Origin: JAAYDK01 sp964543935
Lineage (GTDB): Bacteria > Spirochaetota > Spirochaetia > Sphaerochaetales > Sphaerochaetaceae
Assembly (NCBI GenBank): GCA_964543935.1
Contig: CAZJAK010000113.1
Location: forward strand, 1-5,783
Length of the DNA stretch: 5,783 nt
Reading direction: 5' to 3'
Each line of letters opens with the position of its first letter. The first letter of the stretch is position 1. A program made the translations under genes and the position numbers. Below, piece after piece: positions 1 to 5,783 of this stretch. The notes under the pieces are model-generated. The model did not search any database, was not told where the DNA came from, and saw only the letters and a list, made by a program, of their open reading frames with translations.

Positions 1-1092
1 TTCAACCTGGCGCTCCATCATAAAGTCATCCGCGATGTGTACAGGAACCTTGATGCTATCGATGACGTCCACTTTACCGTACAAGTCAGGGCAGCCTTGC
101 AACGATCGTATCTGTTGGAACAATCGGCTAAGCAGATGTTGTCCAGACAATGGAGACTCTTGTCCCCCATCCTGAGCGGGCATGGTGTCCGTTGCATGGT
201 CGTGAAAGGCCCCGCATCTTCATTGCAACTCTATGGGGATGCGAATGCCAGAGGATTCACCGATCTGGACATCTTAGTCGATGCCCCCGATCTGTCAATG
301 GTAGTCCCGCTTGTCGAACAAGCCGGCTACCGCTTGAAAACAGCAGATGTGCAACCGCTCCCTCCGGCAACGTGGAGCAAGAACCTCATCCAAAGAACAC
401 GCCATCTGGTGTTTGTCAGCGCAGTCAGCCCGTTCCGACTTGAAGTCCATAACGAACTGTTCGAATACTCGGTGGACGAGGGCATGGAGAGTGCGGCCTT
501 GTTCGACCGCCACGAGACTCTGCTGTGGGATACAGTCGCGTTGCCGACTCTCTCGTTGGTAGACCACGCCCTGTTCATCCTCGACCACGGCACCCATCTT
601 GGCTGGATAGTGTTGCATTGGCTGGTGGATGTGGCGGCTTTGTTGGATCGCGACGATCCTGATTTCCATCGGGCTTTAGCCACCAAATTGGTGGAAACAG
701 GGAGAGTAAAGCAGTTCGCCCTGGCGTGGAGATTGTGCCGGAGCCTGTTCCCGGTTGAGTTGCCACAAGCTTATGAAGCGATCATTGCAGGATGCAGGGC
801 CAGGTTGCGCTATCAGATGGCTTTCTCACAAAGGCAGTTGGCAAGCGAAGGCGGTAGCGCTTCATCATTCGGATCGATCATGCGTTTTACTTATCGCTAC
901 CGCTTGCCCTTGGCCCGTTCCAGCAGAGAACGCTTATCCATCGCAACGCAATTATGGAAAATCGCCCCGCAGGATCTGGCCGACCTGCCGTTACCCGCTT
1001 GGTTGCTTCCGCTCCATCTACTGCTGCGCCCGTTTCTCGTCATCAGGCGACGCATCGGCCGGGCTGTGGCGGCCAGGAGGGCAGCTCCATGA
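1..1092 (+). CDS. Nucleotidyltransferase family protein (NTP_transf_5 type), 5'-partial
   Basis: The frame is open from the first base (FNLALHHKVIRD reads directly into the GTG at 37). That stretch resembles the usual start of this family, so the gene most likely begins left of the window and the GTG is internal. Numbering from the GTG, residues 55-81 carry the nucleotidyltransferase core: K57-G58, Y66-G67-D68, R72 and the metal-binding D76-L-D78 pair followed by ILVD. Further family-like signatures are LEVHNELFEYS near 135-145 and the His/Trp-rich DHALFILDHGTHLGW plus LHWLVDVAALL near 175-205. The C-terminus is strongly basic (RRRIGRAVAARRAAP). The family's substrate is mostly unknown. Members often sit with HprK-like kinases and PqqD proteins, as here, and one lasso-peptide homologue is reported to act on a phosphorylated peptide tail. 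A cytoplasmic peptide- or small-molecule-modifying transferase is therefore an inference. The stop overlaps the next start (ATGA). Confidence 0.85.
   Translation, partial: FNLALHHKVIRDVYRNLDAIDDVHFTVQVRAALQRSYLLEQSAKQMLSRQWRLLSPILSGHGVRCMVVKGPASSLQLYGDANARGFTDLDILVDAPDLSMVVPLVEQAGYRLKTADVQPLPPATWSKNLIQRTRHLVFVSAVSPFRLEVHNELFEYSVDEGMESAALFDRHETLLWDTVALPTLSLVDHALFILDHGTHLGWIVLHWLVDVAALLDRDDPDFHRALATKLVETGRVKQFALAWRLCRSLFPVELPQAYEAIIAGCRARLRYQMAFSQRQLASEGGSASSFGSIMRFTYRYRLPLARSSRERLSIATQLWKIAPQDLADLPLPAWLLPLHLLLRPFLVIRRRIGRAVAARRAAP
1075..1081 (+). promoter_or_regulatory. Shine-Dalgarno of the kelch lipoprotein gene
   Basis: AGGAGGG lies 7 nt before the ATG at 1089, inside the last codons of the nucleotidyltransferase gene. 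It is a near-perfect ribosome binding site and fixes the start at 1089 rather than the earlier in-frame ATG at 954, which lies well inside the upstream gene and would bury the lipoprotein signal peptide. Confidence 0.75.
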
Positions 1093-2768
1093 TGCATAAA
1101 CTGGCGCTTGTGTGCTTCATCATAATTTCCAGCCTGCTCATCGGCTGTCCCGCTGTTCCCGATCCACCCCCGCTGCCTCCCGAGGCGACCACGGGAGCCA
1201 TGCTGGTCAGCCATGGCAAATACCTCTACCGCATCGGTGGAGAAACCGACACGGGCAGCGTCTCGGCGCGGACTTTTTACGCACCGATTCCTGAAGATGC
1301 TGGCCAAGCCTTGACTTGGACCGAAACGACCCCGTTGCCAGCGGGACGTACCTACGGGGCGGCCTTCGCAGTTGGGAATTTGTTCTATGTGGTCGGGGGC
1401 AGTGATGCAAGCGGGCCGACCGACACCATCTTCTATACCTCGATCTCCTCGAAAGACGGAAGTTTGGGATTCTCGGGAACCCCCAAGTTTTGGGAAAACA
1501 ATCAGATCCGGTTGCCTCGAGCGCTATCACATTTCTCGCATGCCTTGCACGACGGGCGTATTTTCGTCATCGGCGGCAAGACCACGTCCGGTGTGACCGA
1601 CACCATCTTTCATGCCAGAGTGTGGCAGAAGGGGAATATCGGGAATTGGTATGAAAGCCCGCGCAGGTTGCCCGAACCACGTTTTGACACCTCTGCCGCG
1701 ATCCTCTACGATACGAGCGGCCAAGTGGCGGTTGTCCGCTTGGCCGTAGTCGGGGGCATCGACGAAGACGGCCGGGTTGCCAATGACGGGGTGTTGTGCA
1801 CGGTCGGCACCTCGGGTTATCTCGATGCCCAAGTGGAGGCATTCGCCTTGCCGAAGCCGTTGGCGAGTCCGATTGCATCCAGCCACGCTTCGCAGCTCAT
1901 GCTTGCAGGAGGGCTTGACGAGCAGTTGCAGGCCTCTGCCGCCGCCTATCGAGCAGAACTCCCCTTCGACAGCTGGGAAACACTCGTCGATCAGGTTCCT
2001 GCCGAAGGCCCCTCTCTCGGCCACGGCCAGGCTGCCTTGTGGTACCTTGACCATGACCAGGCGCAGGGAGTTCCTGTCCGGCCGTACGTGTTGTCCGCAT
2101 ATATCCCGCAAGTTCCCACCGTAGGACCCGGGTCGGGAATCGTGCAGACCGACACGACCGTCACCGCCATCGGAGAGGCCGGCAGCACGCTCTTTTTCAG
2201 CAAAGATGACGGGCCTTGGCAGACCGACCTTGCTACGCTGGGCAAGATCAGCACCGATTGCCATGTCGCTTTCAAATCAGTCGCTGCCGGAGCAGGCAGT
2301 GAATCTCCCGCGATACAACGGGAATATTCGGTACGCCCGTTAGGCTTTTTAGTCCATGTTTCAGGCAGCGTGGCTGTCAGTCTTGTGCACGAGGAGGACC
2401 CGGTTTCCTACGTGGACATGTATCTGACCGAGGACTTGTACGATGACGGGGCGACCGATCTGACGGCAGCCTGGGCAAAGCTACGGTTGTTTAGCCCAAG
2501 CGAAGTCGAAATTCGCTGGAAAGATGCCAGCACCTGTGCAGATGAGCTTGATTGCCCCTATTCTGCCGATCTGCAGCTGTCGTTGTTCGAAGAGGACCTG
2601 CTGGCCGAGACCATCGATGTTCAAGGGCAGCCACTCATAGCCGCAAGCGGCTCGGATGGTCAACCGGTCCGGTTGAAGTTGCAAGCGGGCACCTACTATT
2701 TCTTGCTTGAAGACGCCAACGGGGCAACAGGGACTTCGTTCGCGCTAGCTGTGACCCGGACGGAGTGA
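1089..2768 (+). CDS. Kelch-repeat lipoprotein with C-terminal beta-sandwich domains
   Basis: This 559-aa protein starts at the ATG at 1089 (ATGATG), which overlaps the upstream TGA as ATGA. Residues 3-19 are a hydrophobic signal ending in a lipobox, L-I-G-C20, so Cys20 should be lipidated; a Pro-rich linker (about 21-31) follows. Residues 35-340 form a kelch-type beta-propeller. Gly-Gly doublets at 50-51, 103-104, 162-163, 222-223 and 274-275 are spaced 52-60 residues apart, each after a hydrophobic strand such as YVVGG or FVIGG, with aromatic and L-P positions between. A sixth blade near 305-340 is degenerate. Residues about 352-415 (TLFFSKDDG...FKSVAAGAGS) resemble a chitobiase C-terminal-like module. 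Residues 420-557 look like a jelly-roll, ending in LQAGTYYFLLED as in pre-peptidase C-terminal domains. No catalytic motif is visible. The likely role is extracytoplasmic binding or scaffolding on a membrane. Its place inside a kinase/nucleotidyltransferase operon is unexplained. Confidence 0.85.
   Translation: MMHKLALVCFIIISSLLIGCPAVPDPPPLPPEATTGAMLVSHGKYLYRIGGETDTGSVSARTFYAPIPEDAGQALTWTETTPLPAGRTYGAAFAVGNLFYVVGGSDASGPTDTIFYTSISSKDGSLGFSGTPKFWENNQIRLPRALSHFSHALHDGRIFVIGGKTTSGVTDTIFHARVWQKGNIGNWYESPRRLPEPRFDTSAAILYDTSGQVAVVRLAVVGGIDEDGRVANDGVLCTVGTSGYLDAQVEAFALPKPLASPIASSHASQLMLAGGLDEQLQASAAAYRAELPFDSWETLVDQVPAEGPSLGHGQAALWYLDHDQAQGVPVRPYVLSAYIPQVPTVGPGSGIVQTDTTVTAIGEAGSTLFFSKDDGPWQTDLATLGKISTDCHVAFKSVAAGAGSESPAIQREYSVRPLGFLVHVSGSVAVSLVHEEDPVSYVDMYLTEDLYDDGATDLTAAWAKLRLFSPSEVEIRWKDASTCADELDCPYSADLQLSLFEEDLLAETIDVQGQPLIAASGSDGQPVRLKLQAGTYYFLLEDANGATGTSFALAVTRTE
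2762..2765 (+). promoter_or_regulatory. Shine-Dalgarno deciding the start of the HprK-like gene
   Basis: GGAG sits 8 nt before the ATG at 2774, in the last codons of the kelch gene. The alternative in-frame GTG at 2765 overlaps this site and has no purine-rich stretch at proper distance, so 2774 is preferred. Confidence 0.55.
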
Positions 2769-2773
2769 ACAGC

Positions 2774-3682
2774 ATGTACCGCTATCTGGCATTCTGCATG
2801 GACATACGGTCGGAGATACCGTTACCGCTGGTAGATTTCGACGACCAAGCATACCTTTTCCCCAGCCAGCGACCGGTGTGCGTCAAGTATGGTACGTTCC
2901 CCGTGCCGGACACGCTCGACTATACCATCGCAGACATCAGCTACGCCAAGGTACATTCGGCCATCGTGATCCGAGTTCCCCGCTTGGCTGATTTTTGCCT
3001 CGATGCTTCCAACACGGTCACGGTCCAACCGGGTGAAGCGGCTCACCCCTCAGTCATCTCACAACTCATGATCGGCTTGGTGCTACCATTTTTAGTGAAG
3101 CGGCAAGCTGTGGTCACATTGCACGGCAGTTCGGTCGCCATCGCTGGCAACGCCTATATCATCATCGGTGAGCGTGGTAGCGGCAAGTCGACCACTGCTG
3201 CAGCTTTGACGTTGCGCAATGGATCGATGCTATGCGATGACATAGTCCCGGTTTCCCAAGGTCCCAACGGAGGGTCTCCTGTGGTGTTGCCCGGCATTCC
3301 CTTCCCCAAGTTATTGCCGGACGCTCGCCGCAGCATGCTCGGGGCGGTGGGTGAGGCCAGTTTCCAGTTCGACGGGATCGATAAATACCAAGCACTGCTG
3401 CAAAACAGCCGTCACTTGGCCCCTTTGTCCATGCTGTTCATCTTGTCGAAAGGGCAAGAGGGGACTCCCGTCCGATGTTCCCGGCTCCAAGGGCAGGAAA
3501 AGATCGCCCGGTTGACCAAGCACCTGTCGGTGCTGCCGGGAATCGAATCGTTGCAGCAGGCTTTCATGCATTCGCTGGAATTTTTTGCACCGGTTCCCGT
3601 CTTCTCCATCGTGCGCCCACAAGGCACCGACACAGTGGGCGAGGTGGCCGAGATGATCACGCAACTGGCTATGGGTCACTAG
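2774..3682 (+). CDS. HprK-related P-loop kinase
   Basis: This 302-aa protein resembles the C-terminal kinase domain of HPr kinase/phosphorylase, with a divergent ~110-residue N-terminal part. In order: LHGSS at 116-120 with the conserved His117 before the core strand; Walker A GERGSGKST at 132-140; the acidic LCDD at 153-156 (Walker B-like, as in the ADD of HprK); and PGIPFPKLLPDA at 173-184, matching the Pro/Leu-rich segment after the active site in HprK relatives. True HPr kinases phosphorylate HPr Ser46, but nothing points to HPr here. HprK-like proteins next to PqqD proteins and nucleotidyltransferases are known in RiPP loci, where some phosphorylate the C-terminus of a lasso peptide, so a peptide substrate is a reasonable inference. 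No signal or membrane segment is seen, so it should be cytoplasmic. It starts 5 nt after the kelch stop (a GTG at 2765 would overlap it), and its stop overlaps the convergent exporter stop by 4 bp. Confidence 0.87.
   Translation: MYRYLAFCMDIRSEIPLPLVDFDDQAYLFPSQRPVCVKYGTFPVPDTLDYTIADISYAKVHSAIVIRVPRLADFCLDASNTVTVQPGEAAHPSVISQLMIGLVLPFLVKRQAVVTLHGSSVAIAGNAYIIIGERGSGKSTTAAALTLRNGSMLCDDIVPVSQGPNGGSPVVLPGIPFPKLLPDARRSMLGAVGEASFQFDGIDKYQALLQNSRHLAPLSMLFILSKGQEGTPVRCSRLQGQEKIARLTKHLSVLPGIESLQQAFMHSLEFFAPVPVFSIVRPQGTDTVGEVAEMITQLAMGH
3679..3682. other. Overlapping convergent stop codons (CTAG)
   Basis: The palindrome CTAG contains TAG on the plus strand (3680-3682, end of the HprK-like gene) and TAG on the minus strand (3681-3679, end of the exporter gene). 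No stem-loop plus T-run is evident around it, so each operon's transcript probably runs antisense into the other. Confidence 0.85.
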
Positions 3683-5322
3683 GATCGGGTATGTAGCTCG
3701 ACCTGCATTCCGGCATTGCCGCTCGGGTCCTCCAGTATGTGCCTGTGGCTGATGATGAAGCGGATGGGGACGCCCCGGGTTGCCACATGCACCATCATGC
3801 GGGCAGTTTCCGCCGGGAGGTTGTTTTCCGGTTCATCGAGGATCAATACGGAAGGCTTGCGTACAAGTGCCCGGGCGATGGCGATTTTTTGCCGTTCTCC
3901 ACCCGAAAGCAACAATCCGCGTTCGCCGACCGGAGTGTCCAAACCCCTTGGCAACCGCCCGATGGTATCTGAAAGGCCGACCTCGCTGCACAAGCGCATC
4001 AGGGCATCGTCATCGACGGCATGCTCTGAGCCATACGATAGATTCTCCCTGATAGTACCGCTGAACATGACCGGATCTTGCATGACGACACCAAAGTGGC
4101 GGCGCAAGGCTTTCACGTCGAGCTGCTCCATGGGAATCCCGTTGACTGAAACAGTGCCCGTTTGCGGTTTGTAAAAGCCCATCACTAACGCGGCGACCGT
4201 GGTTTTACCGCATCCAGACGGTCCGCTGAGTAGCACATCTTGGCCTGGATGGCAACAAAAGGAGAGTTGTTCGATGAGGTTTTGGCCGTCACGATAGGAG
4301 AAATCCACAGCATCGAACGCAATCGACTCGATGGAGTCGACCACCATGGTGCCGCTGTAAGGCTGGGGCTCTCCCTCCTGCTCGATTTTGGCCAACCGCT
4401 GTAGAGATTCGGAGCCTTCAATGATGGCCGGCAGCGCGCCGATCGCAGAGCGGACATGGCTTGAGGCCAAGCCCACCGCCACATAGAACGAGACCAAGGT
4501 ACCGAGCGATGCGCTTCCGTTGTTCACCCCCAAACCTCCGATCAACAACACGAGTGCACCGGCGATGAGGATGACCTGATGTTGGGCCAAAGCGTGCATG
4601 GCGGCGATGAACGACGCTGTGGCCGTACGCTTGCGCAACGATTCTATCCGGGCCAAAGCCCGCTCGCGTTCGAATTGCTCTGTTGTCGAGGTTTGAATGA
4701 GGTCATCGTGCTTGACCAGGAAGGACATCGTCTTGCTGAACAGGCTGAAATCCTCATGATGGGCGCGCACGGCCGACCGATAGATGCGGGCGATGAAGCG
4801 GTCAAGGAAAAAGACCAACGGTAGTAGCACCACCAGCACTCCCGACAGCATGATGTCGATGCTTGCAGCAACGATTGCCAATGCTATCGCGATAAGGCTT
4901 GAAGGGATGAGTTGGTTCAGCAAGGCCGACAAGAAGTTGTCGACGCGTATCGAGTCTTGCACGATGTGGGCATGCAGCAAGTCGCGGTCCTTGTCGGCCA
5001 TGCTGCGGCGGCTTCGATCGATCAGCGAACAGGCTGCTTCATAGCGCAACCTGGCTGTCTGTCGTTTTACGATGCCGATCGTGACACGCTTGTGGGTTAC
5101 CGTCGCCACAGCGTGCACCATGAAGAGCAGCACCATCAACAGCACTGTCACTGTCATGGCTTTTCGGTCGCCCTGCGGTATGTAACGATCGAGGATGCGG
5201 TTCACCAGGAGCGCGATAGGATACAATGTGGCCGACTGTACCAAGGCAAGGGCGATTGAAAGGACCACCGCTCGCCATGATTCGCGAAAGAGCCGTAGCC
5301 ATGAAGGAATAATCCTGCCCAT
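3679..5322 (-). CDS. ABC exporter half-transporter (fused membrane and ATPase domains)
   Basis: This 547-aa type I exporter has an N-terminal membrane domain with six hydrophobic segments (about 18-40, 58-77, 135-153, 157-174, 248-268, 271-288) and a C-terminal ATPase from about 330. ATPase motifs in order are A-loop Tyr343, Walker A GPSGCGKTT (367-375), Q-loop Gln415 in VMQDP, signature LSGGE (472-476), Walker B VLILDE (492-497, catalytic Glu497) and switch His526. It should hydrolyse ATP as a homodimer in the inner membrane. There is no N-terminal C39 peptidase, so it does not cleave leaders itself, which fits lasso- or microcin-type exporters with a separate protease. The D-loop is odd: DEPENNLP, with Pro503 where the usual SALD Asp would be. 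It lies 6 nt after pqqD, with a GAGG 12 nt before the ATG at the end of that gene, so co-translation is likely. The exported cargo is presumably a modified peptide, inferred from the neighbours. Confidence 0.92.
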   Translation of the reverse strand: MGRIIPSWLRLFRESWRAVVLSIALALVQSATLYPIALLVNRILDRYIPQGDRKAMTVTVLLMVLLFMVHAVATVTHKRVTIGIVKRQTARLRYEAACSLIDRSRRSMADKDRDLLHAHIVQDSIRVDNFLSALLNQLIPSSLIAIALAIVAASIDIMLSGVLVVLLPLVFFLDRFIARIYRSAVRAHHEDFSLFSKTMSFLVKHDDLIQTSTTEQFERERALARIESLRKRTATASFIAAMHALAQHQVILIAGALVLLIGGLGVNNGSASLGTLVSFYVAVGLASSHVRSAIGALPAIIEGSESLQRLAKIEQEGEPQPYSGTMVVDSIESIAFDAVDFSYRDGQNLIEQLSFCCHPGQDVLLSGPSGCGKTTVAALVMGFYKPQTGTVSVNGIPMEQLDVKALRRHFGVVMQDPVMFSGTIRENLSYGSEHAVDDDALMRLCSEVGLSDTIGRLPRGLDTPVGERGLLLSGGERQKIAIARALVRKPSVLILDEPENNLPAETARMMVHVATRGVPIRFIISHRHILEDPSGNAGMQVELHTRS

Positions 5323-5328
5323 ACCGGT

Positions 5329-5595
5329 TCACATCCTCTGGATAAGGTGTTTTTCCAGCATGGTCGACACTAGCGCCCCGACATCGGTTGCGACAACGCT
5401 ATAGTCCATCCCGAATGTGGAAGCCAATGCATTCATCAACTCATCGGCGGTTCGCGGTACTTCAAGCAGAGACCATAGCGCGGTTGCCGTTTTGTTCAAT
5501 CCAAAATAGATTCCGCTGTCGGTGTTGAGCAACACCGCTTCGCCATCCACCACATTCCACAGCACTTGTTCAACCCGCGCCAACCGCTCTTGCAT
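5329..5595 (-). CDS. PqqD-family peptide-binding protein
   Basis: From the ATG at 5595 this is an 88-aa protein with the full PqqD pattern: RVEQVLWNVVDGEAVLLN (7-24), SGIYFGLNKTATALWSLLE (27-45), a TADELMNAL helix (49-57) and a C-terminal helix with DVGALVSTMLEKHLI (71-85). PqqD proteins adopt a small winged-helix fold that binds the leader of a ribosomally made peptide and hands it to modifying enzymes; free-standing versions include the B1 protein of lasso clusters and the PqqD partner of HprK-related systems. The alignable domain starts just after the ATG. A TTG at 5625 would add HSRWTYAHC-type residues with no family match, and no start has a well-placed Shine-Dalgarno, so the exact start is uncertain. 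In-frame codons stay open upstream to a TGA at 5671-5673. It leads a two-gene operon with the exporter and is probably transcribed from the A+T-rich region to its right. Confidence 0.85.
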   Translation of the reverse strand: MQERLARVEQVLWNVVDGEAVLLNTDSGIYFGLNKTATALWSLLEVPRTADELMNALASTFGMDYSVVATDVGALVSTMLEKHLIQRM

Positions 5596-5696
5596 ACAGT
5601 GAGCATAGGTCCACCGGCTGTGCAAGTCAATCGGGCGCTGTCCTTCGGCATGGTAGGCAAACAGGGAAAGTCATGGAAATATTGCAATTGATGTAA

Positions 5697-5725
5697 AATA
5701 TCCAGATAATATGCAATCATGTGAA
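5697..5725 (-). promoter_or_regulatory. Candidate promoter for the pqqD-ABC operon
   Basis: Read on the minus strand, TTCACA (5725-5720; five of six matches to TTGACA) is followed after 17 bases by GATATT (5702-5697; four of six matches to TATAAT). It lies in the only A+T-rich stretch of the window, about 100 bases before the pqqD start. Weak boxes arise easily in such DNA, so this is tentative. Confidence 0.25.
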
Positions 5726-5762
5726 CATAAGCAGATTAATAATGGTGTTCTTTGTTGCATAT
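5709..5762. repeat. 8-bp inverted repeat ATATGCAA / TTGCATAT
   Basis: Perfect 8-bp arms at 5709-5716 and 5755-5762 are separated by 38 bases; the match does not extend in either direction. They bracket the candidate -35 element of the minus-strand promoter and could be regulator half-sites, or chance in A+T-rich sequence. The spacing is too wide for a normal terminator hairpin. Confidence 0.25.
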
Positions 5763-5783
5763 GGTCTAATATATCACTTAAAG

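Larger units (their letters stand above)
5626..5783. other. Intergenic region turning A+T-rich; no supported gene
   Basis: Positions 5671-5783 contain 32 G/C in 113 bases (about 28 %), against roughly 55-60 % in the rest of the window. Short frames exist on both strands (a 29-codon minus-strand ORF from 5760 to 5671, and plus-strand ATGs at 5711 and 5742 open to the edge), but none has a clear ribosome binding site. It most likely holds the regulatory region for the minus-strand operon, and may mark the edge of the locus. Confidence 0.5.

Noticed and set aside
954..1088. In-frame upstream extension of the kelch gene to an ATG at 954
   Set aside because: It lies inside the nucleotidyltransferase gene, has no ribosome binding site, and would place 45 residues before an evident lipoprotein signal that has its own strong Shine-Dalgarno at 1075-1081.
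1527..2264. 245-codon minus-strand frame opposite the kelch gene
   Set aside because: It is antisense to a gene with clear domain structure; its translation shows no family motif and it has no start signals. It is a by-product of G+C-rich codon use.
3683..3720. Bidirectional terminator between the convergent operons
   Set aside because: There is no intergenic space and no G+C-rich hairpin followed by a T-run on either strand.
3716..4174. 152-codon plus-strand frame opposite the exporter ATPase domain
   Set aside because: It is the complement of the well-conserved Walker and signature region and has no recognisable protein features of its own.
5674..5697. ATG at 5674 preceded by AGGGAAAG on the plus strand
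   Set aside because: The frame closes after only seven codons (MEILQLM), so it is not a supported gene; it could at most be a chance leader.
5496..5720. 74-codon Cys-rich minus-strand frame overlapping pqqD, considered as a RiPP precursor
   Set aside because: About two thirds of it is the shifted reading of the PqqD coding sequence, which accounts for its Cys and Trp content; it has no ribosome binding site and no leader/core organisation.
1..5783. CRISPR array, tRNA/rRNA genes, insertion sequence
   Set aside because: No regularly spaced repeats, no tRNA-like or rRNA sequence, and no transposase motifs or terminal inverted repeats were seen.

Overview
The window is a compact stretch of coding DNA (roughly 55-60 % G+C by eye, one counted row 62 %) from a bacterium. 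The lipoprotein signal and a kelch-propeller lipoprotein suggest a diderm. Kelch lipoproteins carrying a chitobiase-C-like segment are a style I associate with spirochaetes, but taxonomy cannot be fixed from this sequence. It holds five genes in two convergent groups, followed by a sharply A+T-rich right end.

Plus strand, left to right: (1) an uncharacterised nucleotidyltransferase of the NTP_transf_5 type whose reading frame is open at the left edge, so it is truncated at its 5' end; (2) a 559-aa kelch-repeat lipoprotein coupled to it by an ATGA overlap; (3) a 302-aa P-loop kinase related to the C-terminal domain of HPr kinase, starting 5 nt after the kelch stop. These three read as one transcription unit whose promoter lies left of the window.

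Minus strand, from the right: (4) a PqqD-family peptide-binding protein of about 88 aa and (5), 6 nt later, a 547-aa ABC exporter half-transporter with membrane and ATPase domains fused. The kinase gene and the exporter gene converge and overlap by 4 bp, both ending inside one CTAG.

PqqD-like protein, HprK-like kinase, NTP_transf_5 protein and ABC exporter form a set known from accessory parts of ribosomally made peptide (RiPP) clusters, especially lasso-peptide clusters in which a kinase and a nucleotidyltransferase decorate the peptide. The expected core members (transglutaminase-like leader protease, asparagine-synthetase-like cyclase, or a radical-SAM enzyme) and a convincing precursor are absent here. 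They would have to lie left of position 1 or right of 5783, or this is a different PqqD/HprK-type system. The kelch lipoprotein inside the kinase/nucleotidyltransferase operon is the least expected member.

The last ~110 bases (5671-5783) drop to about 28 % G+C. They hold a plausible minus-strand promoter region for pqqD-ABC, an 8-bp inverted repeat, and only very short, poorly supported ORFs.
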